From a virus, in the IMG/VR virus record IMGVR_UViG_3300029787_000238, positions 1 through 28,775 of that record: a stretch of DNA of 28,775 bases; one strand, given 5' to 3'. Every line of letters starts with the position of its first letter. Within the stretch, counting starts at the first letter, position 1. The notes below the pieces were generated by a model. That model saw only the letters and a program-made list of their open reading frames with translations, had not been told where the DNA came from and searched no databases. Both the position numbers and the translations under genes were made by a program. Positions 14,526 through 22,826 of this stretch are shown one piece after another.

Positions 14526-14925
14526 GAAAAATTTCTGGACACTAGTAAGAAACAACCTGCCTTTAAAAATGTGGCGAGTTGAGAATAAAGTTATGAAAGG
14601 CATGCCAGACGTTCATTATTTAATGAACGGTAAGTCTGGTTGGGTTGAATTAAAATATCTTAATAAGTGGCCAAAAAAAAGGTTCAACAGTGGCGTTAAA
14701 TTAAATCAAGTTTTCTGGGCGAAAGAATATATAAAAAGAAAAGGCAAGTCTTGGATCTTAATAAGAATAGATAGAGACTTTACTGCTTTAGTTGATGGCG
14801 AGCATGCAATGGAGCTATACAACAGACCCTCTAAGACTGACTTCTTTGAAATGTGTTGTTTTTACAAAAAAGGAAATATGACTAAATCAGACTGGCATGA
14901 ACTCGCTGAACACATTATGGGGTGA
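14518..14925 (+). CDS. VRR-NUC-like PD-(D/E)XK nuclease
   Basis: 135 residues with a GGAGG site before the ATG at 14518. The active site reads GMPD (D31), then 12 residues, then VELK (E44, K46), the PD-x12-ExK pattern of VRR-NUC and Holliday-junction-type nucleases. A conserved LNQ..WA...R.GK.W.L.R stretch follows. Such nucleases commonly sit beside SNF2-like helicases in phage genomes, presumably resolving or trimming recombination intermediates. The end of this gene overlaps by 11 bases the end of the opposite-strand gene (14915-15067). Confidence 0.82.
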   Translation: MSEKNFWTLVRNNLPLKMWRVENKVMKGMPDVHYLMNGKSGWVELKYLNKWPKKRFNSGVKLNQVFWAKEYIKRKGKSWILIRIDRDFTALVDGEHAMELYNRPSKTDFFEMCCFYKKGNMTKSDWHELAEHIMG

Positions 14926-15067
14926 GTGTTTTAAGGTATTCTTGTTTTTTCTCAAAAACTCTTGCAGCGTTATTTAATTTTTTATTATATTCTAATATCT
15001 TTCTCTCTGGCCAAAAACGCACGAGTTTGCCTTCTATGTTTAAATGGATAAATAGACCATTAGACAT
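14915..15067 (-). CDS. Small basic protein, last gene of the minus-strand module
   Basis: 50 residues, ATG at 15067, stop TAA at 14917-14915. It starts 2 bases after the stop of the EF-hand membrane protein, so it fits the end of that operon. It is basic, with a short hydrophobic start (SNGLFIHLNIEGKLVRFWP) and a Lys/Asn-rich helical end (RKILEYNKKLNNAARVFEKK). No clear ribosome site is visible, so translation may be coupled to the gene before it. It overlaps the nuclease gene tail to tail by 11 bases. Confidence 0.55.
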   Translation of the reverse strand: MSNGLFIHLNIEGKLVRFWPERKILEYNKKLNNAARVFEKKQEYLKTLTP

Positions 15068-15069
15068 TT

Positions 15070-15435
15070 TTATTTTTCTGTACTTTGCGATTGTCCATTC
15101 TTTTTTGAATAAGCTGTTGCACCCATAAAGACCGAAACAATACCTAAATTAGCAATAACATAAGTTGACAGCAACGCTGTAATCATTTCAATTCTATTGT
15201 CTGGTATTATAGGCAACAAAGAAATAAGAATTAATACGATAGAAGATATAGAAGAAACCCAACAGATTAATCTTTGTTGATCCATCATGCGATCTAAATT
15301 TTCGTTCATGTCTATTCTGTGTTGAAGTTTTTCCATTCTTTCAGCCATAGCGAGCTCACCGTCTGATACAATACCGTCATTATTTAGATCTGCACTTTCC
15401 CAAGCTGATCCTTTTTGTAATTTTTTTTGAGTCAT
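15070..15435 (-). CDS. EF-hand membrane protein
   Basis: 121 residues with a strong AGGAGGT ribosome site. Residues 16-27 form a canonical EF-hand loop: D16, N18, D20, G21, V23, D25, E27. Two hydrophobic spans follow (WVSSISSIVLILISLLPII and ALLSTYVIANLGIVSVFMGA). Between them are acidic/basic helical stretches with Met and Arg. The calcium-site plus two-span layout suggests a membrane protein exposed to the cytoplasm or periplasm. It sits at the tail end of the virion/lysis strand. The function is unknown. Confidence 0.68.
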   Translation of the reverse strand: MTQKKLQKGSAWESADLNNDGIVSDGELAMAERMEKLQHRIDMNENLDRMMDQQRLICWVSSISSIVLILISLLPIIPDNRIEMITALLSTYVIANLGIVSVFMGATAYSKKNGQSQSTEK

Positions 15436-15444
15436 ATTAACCTC

Positions 15445-15543
15445 CTATTTAATTAACAACCACATTGGTGGATTGTTAGATGCATAAAGATAAGATAAAA
15501 CAAAGAACACAATTACAACAACAACTAAATACTTACTCTCCAT
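15445..15543 (-). CDS. Tiny membrane protein
   Basis: 32 residues, ATG at 15543 and TAG ending at 15445. The start is one base after the TAA of the upstream gene (15545-15547), so it is embedded in the operon with exact spacing. The product is one hydrophobic span (YLVVVVIVFFVLSYLYA) followed by a short polar tail with NNPPMWLLIK. The ribosome site is weak (AGCAAGA). Translation coupling with the previous gene is likely. Confidence 0.55.
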   Translation of the reverse strand: MESKYLVVVVIVFFVLSYLYASNNPPMWLLIK

Positions 15544-15544
15544 A

Positions 15545-16012
15545 TTATCTTGCTAAAAAATAAACGACACCTATTAATAAACCTGCAACAAGTATAATGC
15601 ATGCTCCTGCTACGACTATATTTGTTATTTCTTCCATTTTTTCAGCTTTTTCTCTAGCTTCAGCTTTTGCTGCTTCTTTAGCTTCAGCTATTCTTTTATT
15701 CCTTTCAGCTATTATACCTCGCCATGTCCCGAAACCGAATCGATTGTCTACAAGTATTCCTATCTCTTCTAATTGTTCTGCTGCGAGCTTTGCATCTATA
15801 ATTTCTGCAGCAACCGACTTTACACCGAACTGCTCAGCTATACTCATTCCATCACGTTTAGATCTTTTTTTATCTATCTGAGCTTTGCCATCGAACAAAT
15901 CGTCGATTTGCTTTGCGATAGTTCCAATGTCTCTTGCTGTATTAATATTGGTCTTGATAAAGTCAACACTTTTGTTGACTAGTGCAATCCCAGTTAATAC
16001 TTCAGCAAACAT
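15545..16012 (-). CDS. Coiled-coil protein with C-terminal membrane span
   Basis: 155 residues. An amphipathic N-terminus (VLTGIALVNKSVDFIKTN) is followed by a Glu/Lys/Ala-rich region (IIAERNKRIAEAKEAAKAEA) that should form a coiled coil, and a C-terminal span (NIVVAGACIILVAGLLIGVVYFLA). The segment EEIGILVDNRFGFGTWRGI is aromatic and conserved-looking, and I recall similar proteins in marine phage genomes. The AGGGA ribosome site lies before the ATG at 16012. It is next to the large 673-residue protein, so a virion or ejection role is possible. No specific function is assigned. Confidence 0.68.
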   Translation of the reverse strand: MFAEVLTGIALVNKSVDFIKTNINTARDIGTIAKQIDDLFDGKAQIDKKRSKRDGMSIAEQFGVKSVAAEIIDAKLAAEQLEEIGILVDNRFGFGTWRGIIAERNKRIAEAKEAAKAEAREKAEKMEEITNIVVAGACIILVAGLLIGVVYFLAR

Positions 16013-16018
16013 TTTTCC

Positions 16019-18040
16019 CTATTGCACCACTTGCTGGATTTTATTTGCTGTTGCTGGCTTTATAGTTTGTATTATCCCTTCTAATGCTCCAGAAACAACA
16101 GGATCATAAGTATCTCCTATTCCTTCTGTAACATTTGTTAATGCTGTTACTCTTGGTTGAGAAGCTCCCAATGCATTAATAGCTTTACGGAAAACTTGTA
16201 AAGCTGCATCGAGTTGCGTATCGTCAGTTAATGCTCTGCGTAAAGCTTCCGAATCTTCTGAGACAACAAGCTTTGCAATCTGTTCAAATTGTTCGTCTGT
16301 GAATGGTGGCTTTTTACCACCGAACAATCTAGTAACAATATTTGTTGTTGCTCCAATATCCATTCCACCAGAGTTTACAACTCGAGTTATATCAGCAACA
16401 GTTTGCCCAACCTGACCAACTCTACTTGCTGAACCTTCCCTGCCAGCAGTTGGTGAGCCTTTAAATATACCAGCTTCAGCTCTTGCAGCACCACTCGCCA
16501 GATTTATTTTATTTACAATTTCATCAAGATTTTCACCAGGATAAAGTATTTCTAGAATATCACGTGTTTCTGTCTCATTAGCAAGTTTGTTAACTGTTCC
16601 TATTTTCTGAGAACCTTTGGCTTTTCTTTTAAGTGCTGATGCTGCACCTGCTCTGAGAGCTGCAATAGCATCTTCGTTTCCTGCATCTACAAGTTTTTGA
16701 AAAGTTATTGCGAACTGCTCAGGATCAGTTTTAGGAGAAAATATTTTTTGTCCAGTTTCAAACTGTTTTACAGAGTCTTCTATCATTGCCCAGTTTTTAC
16801 GAGTTGCTTGTAACTCTGGGGATATTTCATCAAGAACATTTTTAATAGTTGTTTCATAGCCTTTCATCGTATTAGCTTTGTCGGACGTTCCAGCTCTTTG
16901 CGCTGTATTTTTCACATCCATAAATGCTCGTTTTATAATTTCACCCTCTTCTAAACCTAGAGAACGGGTGAGTTGTAGTTTTGCATTTTTGCCTTTTCCG
17001 ACCATTTTAAAAATAGGTTTTAGACCATTTTCGTCTAGCTTTTTATTTATAAGATTTCTAGAGTTCCTGCTTGCATTTGCCAGAGCTAAAACAACATCAT
17101 CTATTTCTTTAAATGTTTGCCCAGTTGAACTTTCGAAAATTTTAGTATAAGCTGCACTTTCCGATGCTTTTAATTTATCTGAGTTATTTGCAAAAGTTGC
17201 AAATATATTATCTGCTTCTGTATTCGGTGCTAAGTCTTTTTGCAAAGACTGATAAAGATCTTCTACAAACTGATTTTTACGACCAACAATTGCATTTCTA
17301 ATAACTGCAGATCCTGGACCAGCAGTTTTAACGAAGCCTGAAACAACTCGATATGCCTCTTCAGACATTTCTGGAATTACCTCACCTTTAGAAACTCTGT
17401 CTAAAACATCATCTACAGATAAACCACTGTCTTTAATTATCCTGATGAGCTCGTCTTCTACTTTTTTTCCGACCTTTCCTGTAATTTGTCTTTTCGTATA
17501 ATCTATCAAAGGTGAAAGTGCAGCTTGAGTTCCTTGTGCTAATTTAGCAAATAATGGATTAGCAATAGCACCAGTTGCTGTTGCGACAGGTGCATCTTTT
17601 AAACGAGCTAAACCTTCTTCTTCAGAAGCTCCTGTTCCCATTGCCAAGCCTTGCGTTGCACCTATACCTAAAAGCCTCATCCAAGTTGGTGCTGTTGCAG
17701 CTGCAGATGTGCCACCTGTAAATGGTGTTGCTGCGAGTGCAGCAACAGTTGGTATAAATGCACCACCAATCTCATATTTTAAAGAGCCTTCTTTAGATTG
17801 AGCTGATTTTAATTTTTCTCTTTCGTCTGTTAAGGCTTCTTCATAAGTAACATCTGGGCTTAGAGCTTTTACACCTGCGATAGCTTCGTCTGCCCAATTA
17901 AACAATAAACCTGTAGCAGTTAGTCTTGCTCTATCTGCCATTGTAAGACCAGAGTCTGGATCAACTTCACTTTCAGGAACAACTTCTATTCCTAATTCTG
18001 CACGCAATCTGGCTAATTTTTCTTCTTTTGTTTCTGACAT
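16019..18040 (-). CDS. Large helical protein, candidate internal virion/ejection protein
   Basis: 673 residues. The start (ETKEEKLARLRAELGIEVVP) is helical and charged. Residues about 90-150 are rich in Ala, Gly, Thr and Ser with small hydrophobic segments (GGAFIPTVAALAATPF, LLGIGATQGLAMGTG), typical of membrane-active virion proteins. The rest is mostly helical. No enzyme motif or signal peptide was found. In podovirus-like phages such long Ala/Gly-rich helical proteins often form the ejection machinery, and the neighbouring genes fit that. This is inference. It abuts the 522-residue gene without spacing. Confidence 0.65.
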   Translation of the reverse strand: MSETKEEKLARLRAELGIEVVPESEVDPDSGLTMADRARLTATGLLFNWADEAIAGVKALSPDVTYEEALTDEREKLKSAQSKEGSLKYEIGGAFIPTVAALAATPFTGGTSAAATAPTWMRLLGIGATQGLAMGTGASEEEGLARLKDAPVATATGAIANPLFAKLAQGTQAALSPLIDYTKRQITGKVGKKVEDELIRIIKDSGLSVDDVLDRVSKGEVIPEMSEEAYRVVSGFVKTAGPGSAVIRNAIVGRKNQFVEDLYQSLQKDLAPNTEADNIFATFANNSDKLKASESAAYTKIFESSTGQTFKEIDDVVLALANASRNSRNLINKKLDENGLKPIFKMVGKGKNAKLQLTRSLGLEEGEIIKRAFMDVKNTAQRAGTSDKANTMKGYETTIKNVLDEISPELQATRKNWAMIEDSVKQFETGQKIFSPKTDPEQFAITFQKLVDAGNEDAIAALRAGAASALKRKAKGSQKIGTVNKLANETETRDILEILYPGENLDEIVNKINLASGAARAEAGIFKGSPTAGREGSASRVGQVGQTVADITRVVNSGGMDIGATTNIVTRLFGGKKPPFTDEQFEQIAKLVVSEDSEALRRALTDDTQLDAALQVFRKAINALGASQPRVTALTNVTEGIGDTYDPVVSGALEGIIQTIKPATANKIQQVVQ

Positions 18041-19609
18041 TTATTGACTCCTGCTCGAGATTTCAGATGCTATCATGTCTAACATTTGCTCTGTATATAA
18101 ATTATTAGCATTAGGATTAGCTAACATCTCTCTTAATGCTTGAGTTGTTTTTGCTGCAATCATATCTTTAAAGAATAAAGTTTGACCAAGCTCTGTTCTA
18201 GTTAATTTTTCATTTGCATATCCTTGAGGATTTAAAATTGGATACTCCTGACCTTCACTTGTGTATGTTAAATATTTTACACCATCAGGATAGATAACAC
18301 TAAACGCATCACCTGAAGCATTAATCATACCTCTTGTTGCTTCTTCTCTTAGTGCTTGTTTTTGTTTTATAGTTTCAGGACTGTCACCAACTTTCGGGAA
18401 GTATTGTAAAAGTGCATCAGCATATTCTGAAGCAGCAATCGCAGCACCAGACTCATTTCTTAATTGAGCAGCAACCCAGTTTTGCGCAGCAACGTGAAAC
18501 TGTTGAGCCTCTGCAGTTACACCAATATTACCAAGTCCTAAAGTTTGCATTGTTCTTATTTGAGCAACATCTTGCAAAGTTAAAACATAACCTGAAGCAA
18601 GCATATTTCTTAATATTCCTTCATTAAATAACATTCTGCTTCCGAATGTTGCTGAGGTGCTTTGGTTCTGGTCAAATTTTTGCGAGCGTTCTTCTATTAT
18701 TTTGTTAAGATCAAGACCTTCTGGTATTGGCAAATTCGTGGTTGACGAAAGATCTATTCCTGGTTTTTTCCTAGTAACTTCCTTGCCATTTACAATCTCT
18801 GTATACTCACCACCAACAACGAGCTTTTGGTAGTTTGCAGAATATTCGTTTTTCTCAGCTTCAGTTACACTATCTGCGAGGCTTGGGTCTGCAAGGCGAG
18901 TTCCGATATCATTAACCGAAGAGAAAAGTCTTTCATATTGCGACCCTTGAGGAGTTTTAGCAGGAGCACCAGTAACTAAACTTTGAGACTTTGCAAATTG
19001 CTCAGGTGTTAATAAAACAGTTCCGTCTACACTTCTTTGTAAATTCAAACCTAAAGTTTCATTTAACTCAGCAAGTTTTTCTTCCGAAACACTATATGGT
19101 GCAGGTTTTTTAGCTCCAGCAGTAGATGTTGATGGTGCTTCTAATAGTGCTGATGGGTCTGCATTTATTATTTTTGCTGCATTTGCATTTGTTAGAGTAA
19201 CAACATCATTTTTAGAACCAATTCCAGGAATGTCTTTTTGTAATGTATAAGAATTAAGAGTTGTTGTTCCAGCACCAGTCGGCTTTAGTGCTTTCATTAG
19301 ATTTATAGCAGTTGCTGGAACTTCAGCTTCTCTTTTTCTATTTTGTTCTTTTATATTCATCATGTATTCGGCTGGAGAGCTTGCTGCACCTGCAGCTGAA
19401 CCGAATAGTGTGGCTCCTGGTTGAGATGCTAACTCACCCATTCTACTAAAATATAAAAATGCTGCCATTGCTGGATCAACTTCTCTCGGCTTGCCTGATA
19501 TAGCTTGAGCGAGCTTTACATATTTATCGTCAACTCCGAAGTCTTTTAGACTACCATAGCCTGATAAACCTTCACCGAATGGGTCTGTTCCTGATACTCC
19601 GTTTGCCAT
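18041..19609 (-). CDS. Probable virion protein, unknown
   Basis: 522 residues, starting MANGVSGTDPFGEGLSGYG, rich in Gly, Ser, Ala, Gln and Thr with no clear catalytic motif. A segment near 60-80 (SQPGATLFGSAAGAASSPAEYM) is small-residue rich. The middle is polar and probably partly disordered; the C-terminal third is helical with several QALREE-like stretches. Its size and place between two other large Ala-rich proteins in the late strand suggest a structural or internal virion protein. The start shares a base pair with the stop of the previous gene (TAATG). Confidence 0.68.
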   Translation of the reverse strand: MANGVSGTDPFGEGLSGYGSLKDFGVDDKYVKLAQAISGKPREVDPAMAAFLYFSRMGELASQPGATLFGSAAGAASSPAEYMMNIKEQNRKREAEVPATAINLMKALKPTGAGTTTLNSYTLQKDIPGIGSKNDVVTLTNANAAKIINADPSALLEAPSTSTAGAKKPAPYSVSEEKLAELNETLGLNLQRSVDGTVLLTPEQFAKSQSLVTGAPAKTPQGSQYERLFSSVNDIGTRLADPSLADSVTEAEKNEYSANYQKLVVGGEYTEIVNGKEVTRKKPGIDLSSTTNLPIPEGLDLNKIIEERSQKFDQNQSTSATFGSRMLFNEGILRNMLASGYVLTLQDVAQIRTMQTLGLGNIGVTAEAQQFHVAAQNWVAAQLRNESGAAIAASEYADALLQYFPKVGDSPETIKQKQALREEATRGMINASGDAFSVIYPDGVKYLTYTSEGQEYPILNPQGYANEKLTRTELGQTLFFKDMIAAKTTQALREMLANPNANNLYTEQMLDMIASEISSRSQ

Positions 19610-20844
19610 TATCTTTGTCCCATGTAATAAGCACTGCCTAGTGTTCCTAAAGCTCCTAGTGTTTGGCCATAGACGCTTGGACCTTGCTGTTGTTGAGTTT
19701 GTGTATTATATCCATATTGTTGCGTATTGTATGGCACGCCTTGTAAAGCTCCGAGTGCGAAGTTAATATCTTCATATGGTTTTCTACTTTGATCTAAATA
19801 ATCAGCATAAGCTAAATCTAATGCTTGTTGATCTAATAGTCTTTTTGCTTCGCCAGTAGATATTAATCCTGCTGCAGCTTGTTGTTGTAAGCCTTGAGTA
19901 AGGGTCGCTAGATTTTGATATTGTTGTGCTGCTTGCAACCTGCCTGATTCTTCAGTTTCGTAAGCACCTCTTGCTGCAGCGTCTGCTGCGATTCTACCAG
20001 CTCTATCTGCATCGAACCTACCTGCAGCAAAACCTAAACCTTCAGCCAGACCTCTGGCTCTTAAATCAGCTTGGCTTTGTATTCCTTCCGAACCGAGCAT
20101 AGCCTCTTGTATCCCTAACCGAGAACCACCGAACGCACCACCTCTTGCTGCTGCAGCTCGTGCTGCATTTTGTTGAGCAAGAGTTTGCTCTTGAATGTCT
20201 TTTATGGCTGGATCCATCGCTGCGGAATAAATATCTAAAAACTCTTGAGCTTGAGTTCCTTTACCTATAGCAAAATCTTCACCCATCATATCTCCATAGA
20301 GATCTTGATAAGTTCTAGGAACTTGTTTGCCAGTGTCTGGATCTAGCCTTGTTCCTAGATATCCTTGGCCAATTTGATCCATAAATGTTTGAGAAGATTG
20401 CGTATCGGCAATGCCGTCACCGTCTGTATCGAAGCCTGTTAAATATCCTTGGTACTGGTTTGCACCTTCAGTTAAAATCCGTCCAGCTTCCTGCTCTTCT
20501 AAAGAAAGTTTACTTTTAGGAAAACCAAGACCACTTGCGAGACCTTGAGTTATGTCTGATGCTTTACCTGTATCTCCAGCAGCAGTTGCTGCAGTTGCAT
20601 CAGCTTCGGTTATTTGTCCGTCACCATCATAGTCGTAAGCTGTATTGACGTATTGCGCCATCCTCTCGCCTTGATATCCAGCGTCTGGAATATAATTTCC
20701 TTCTTCATCGAACTGAGGTTGAACTAAAGTTGCAGCTTGACCGAATATCGCTTTACCAGCTTGCGAGACCCATTCTGGGAGTTGCGTGCCTGATAAGGTT
20801 GTGCTGGCTCCTGATAAAGTTACTGGTTGATTGTCAAAACACAT
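19609..20844 (-). CDS. Ala/Gln-rich probable virion protein with calcium-type loops
   Basis: 411 residues. Residues 71-82 read as an EF-hand/dockerin loop (D71, D73, D75, G76, I78, E80, D82), and a second DxDxDG loop follows at D139-D147. The rest is rich in Ala, Gln and Gly, with a long helical region (about 200-330), and a short Gln-rich C-terminus with tandem QQ/QYG-type segments (YNTQQYGYNTQTQQQQG). The GGAG ribosome site precedes the ATG at 20844. The context suggests an internal virion or ejection component; calcium binding is a sequence inference. Confidence 0.66.
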   Translation of the reverse strand: MCFDNQPVTLSGASTTLSGTQLPEWVSQAGKAIFGQAATLVQPQFDEEGNYIPDAGYQGERMAQYVNTAYDYDGDGQITEADATAATAAGDTGKASDITQGLASGLGFPKSKLSLEEQEAGRILTEGANQYQGYLTGFDTDGDGIADTQSSQTFMDQIGQGYLGTRLDPDTGKQVPRTYQDLYGDMMGEDFAIGKGTQAQEFLDIYSAAMDPAIKDIQEQTLAQQNAARAAAARGGAFGGSRLGIQEAMLGSEGIQSQADLRARGLAEGLGFAAGRFDADRAGRIAADAAARGAYETEESGRLQAAQQYQNLATLTQGLQQQAAAGLISTGEAKRLLDQQALDLAYADYLDQSRKPYEDINFALGALQGVPYNTQQYGYNTQTQQQQGPSVYGQTLGALGTLGSAYYMGQR

Positions 20845-20845
20845 A

Positions 20846-21283
20846 TTATATCTCCACGTATAACGAACCAGCCTTAGTTAAACCGAGACGCTCGAAGAAT
20901 TTATCTTTTCTTTCTATGTCTCCTGAAAAAACATGACCAAGTTTAATTTTCAATTTAGCTGAGTTGCCTGAATAAATAAAGTTTTTTACTAATTTAATCG
21001 CTACAGTTGATTTTCTGTTTTCTGGACGAACGTAAAACCACAAATCTCTAAGAGACTTTTCGTCCGACCACCAATCAGTATTTGCTATGCCTGCAATAGA
21101 ACCAACAATTTTATTTTTAATTTCTGCAACGAGGACAATGCCTTCTTCTAAAGCCAATTTTATAGTGTTGTATAATTTCTCTGGCTTAACTGGAGCCAGT
21201 TTTATTTTAGTTTCTGAATGCATATTTAATAACATTTCATAAATTGGTTTAATATCTTGCATTGTTGCCTCTCTTATTTGCAT
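20846..21283 (-). CDS. GNAT-family N-acetyltransferase
   Basis: 145 residues. The GNAT pattern is visible: IREATMQDIKPIYEML at the start, a central strand VLVAEIKNKIVGSIAG, the motif A strand and pyrophosphate loop DLWFYVRPENRKSTVAIKLVKNF, and a closing FFERLGLTKAGSLYVEI. The R-x-x-G-x-G/A loop is degenerate (RPENRKST), so acetyl-CoA binding may be weakened. Such proteins recur within the structural block of many marine phages, and their substrate is unknown. It overlaps the 111-residue gene (stop-start TAATG) and precedes the 411-residue gene by one base. Confidence 0.78.
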   Translation of the reverse strand: MQIREATMQDIKPIYEMLLNMHSETKIKLAPVKPEKLYNTIKLALEEGIVLVAEIKNKIVGSIAGIANTDWWSDEKSLRDLWFYVRPENRKSTVAIKLVKNFIYSGNSAKLKIKLGHVFSGDIERKDKFFERLGLTKAGSLYVEI

Positions 21284-21618
21284 TACATTCCGCTTAAAGC
21301 TCCCATCTGAGGTTCTCTAGGTGCTCGTTGCTGACCACCAACCTGAGATATAATTTGTTGTAGCTCTGGCAACAACTTCATTAATACACCTGCAACGTCT
21401 GGTGTAATAGCTGTATCTAACATTCTAAGCTCCTCTGGAGACATATTAGACAATCTTGCGAGCAATACTGCACCAATCTCTTCAGAAGGTTGCATGAGCC
21501 TTGTAACAGCTTCCTGAGGCATTTGCGCTGCAGGGTTGCGTTGCATATTTGCACCTTCCATTGCTGGCATCATTGGTGGTCTTTCACCCATTGCATCCAT
21601 ATTCATTTCTTCAGCCAT
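21283..21618 (-). CDS. Met/Pro-rich small protein of the virion block
   Basis: 111 residues with an AAGGAG ribosome site. The first 40 residues are rich in Met, Pro, Ala and Asn (NMDAMGERPPMMPAME) and probably disordered. The rest is helical (AVTRLMQPSEEIGAVLLARL, VAGVLMKLLPELQQIISQ) and ends in a Gln/Arg/Pro-rich tail. This is typical of small virion or scaffold-type proteins. No domain recognised. Confidence 0.66.
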   Translation of the reverse strand: MAEEMNMDAMGERPPMMPAMEGANMQRNPAAQMPQEAVTRLMQPSEEIGAVLLARLSNMSPEELRMLDTAITPDVAGVLMKLLPELQQIISQVGGQQRAPREPQMGALSGM

Positions 21619-21619
21619 G

Positions 21620-22825
21620 TTATATCTCCTTTTGTTTATAAAGCACTGACCAGTCTGTTTCTTTACAAAATAAACCTAATAACCAACATATTGGTTCAAA
21701 GATCTTCCTGTAAACTTTACCTAAATAATCAGGCTTTTTTGATTCACCATATATATAGGAAATTTCATTTGCACGATGCAAGACAATATGTTTCCAGAAC
21801 TTAACAAATCTTCCTTTGCGCATTTGCTTAACCATCCATAAAGCCCATAAATGATATCCATTAACATGAGCTGGAGTTAAATAATCTCGAGTAAATTTAT
21901 AGTCATTAACTAATTGCTTTTTAGTTATTAGACCTTGATTGTGTAATTCATTGCAAATTACTCTACCACCAACTATGCTCCCTAAAGCACCACCAATAAA
22001 TCCACCTATTGGTCCACCGAAAGCTGTTCCGATAACTTTACCAATAGCACCAGCACCAGCAGACTTTGCAGCTTTTACAGGATCTCTGCCTAAAGCAAGT
22101 TGCACAGCAAAATTCCCTACAGCTCCCCCAGCAGCACCTTTAATGTTTTGTAATCCTGCTCCTGATTCACCGAAAGGATTTAAAAGGTCTTTTGCTGTAG
22201 CACCTTCCATTACATTTATACCAGTCTGACCTCCGAGAGCAGCAACATCAACACCAGCTTCAGATGCTGCTGCTGTGTCAATTATACCATCTTTCATTCC
22301 TGCTGAAGTTAATGCTTTAAACTCTGGCGTGAATCCTGCTTTTGCTGCTTTAGATGCACTTGTTAAATCAGAGAAAAGAGTTTGGCTTGGTGTAGCGTCC
22401 ATAACACTCGTAACAAACGGCAAGCCACCTTTAAACCCAGCACCTTGCGCAAAGCTCGTGCCGACGCCTTCTGCAACCTGACCTAATATTGGTCCGACTT
22501 CGTTTGCTATAATTTCTCCAGGAGTCATTAAGCCTTCTATTTCACCATTCGCTTCTACAAAAGCTTCATAATCTTGCAAAAGTTTATTTTGCTCTTCGTC
22601 TGTTGGGTCATATTTTATTTGATTAGTTTGAACTTTAGTTACCCATTGTAAAGATGGCATTATCGCTGATCCATAATAGTCTTTTAAAGAAAATGGTCCG
22701 AAGTCAAAATCTTTTGTAGGGTCTACAGATTCTTGCCTGTACAAATTATAAGTAAAAGTACTATCATCCTTTTTTTCTTCCGCAGGTGTATCTACATTTG
22801 CTAATGCTCCAACTTCATATACCAT
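21620..22825 (-). CDS. Glycine-zipper virion protein with conserved C-terminal module
   Basis: 401 residues from the ATG at 22825, preceded by GGAGG and lying 1 base after the previous stop; a start at 22855 lies inside that gene. The N-terminal half is acidic and mixed. At about residues 260-300 lies a glycine zipper (GKVIGTAFGGPIGGFIGGAL, continuing GSIVGG), a motif of pore-forming or membrane-inserting helices. The C-terminal 110 residues (CNELHNQGLITKKQL ... HVNGYHLWALWMVKQMR ... EPICWLLGLFC) match a module I recall from several phage virion proteins. A role in DNA ejection or membrane penetration is plausible. Confidence 0.7.
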   Translation of the reverse strand: MVYEVGALANVDTPAEEKKDDSTFTYNLYRQESVDPTKDFDFGPFSLKDYYGSAIMPSLQWVTKVQTNQIKYDPTDEEQNKLLQDYEAFVEANGEIEGLMTPGEIIANEVGPILGQVAEGVGTSFAQGAGFKGGLPFVTSVMDATPSQTLFSDLTSASKAAKAGFTPEFKALTSAGMKDGIIDTAAASEAGVDVAALGGQTGINVMEGATAKDLLNPFGESGAGLQNIKGAAGGAVGNFAVQLALGRDPVKAAKSAGAGAIGKVIGTAFGGPIGGFIGGALGSIVGGRVICNELHNQGLITKKQLVNDYKFTRDYLTPAHVNGYHLWALWMVKQMRKGRFVKFWKHIVLHRANEISYIYGESKKPDYLGKVYRKIFEPICWLLGLFCKETDWSVLYKQKEI

Positions 22826-22826
22826 A

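Noticed and set aside
14909-14931. Possible terminator stem at the convergence point
   Set aside because: Only about 6 pairs with a 12-base loop and one G-T pair; too weak to call, and it lies in both coding regions.
14922-15128. Plus-strand ORF after the nuclease gene
   Set aside because: It is antisense to the 50-codon minus-strand gene and the end of the EF-hand gene, which have exact operon junctions; its own sequence is low-complexity and hydrophobic without a ribosome site.
15597-16109. Overlapping plus-strand ORFs rich in Ser/Ile/Phe
   Set aside because: They mirror the coiled-coil protein and the end of the 673-residue gene on the minus strand; no ribosome sites and no recognisable domain.
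21939-22481. Plus-strand Pro/Ala-rich ORFs
   Set aside because: They are the reverse complement of the glycine-zipper coding region; composition is the expected shadow of Gly/Ala codons.
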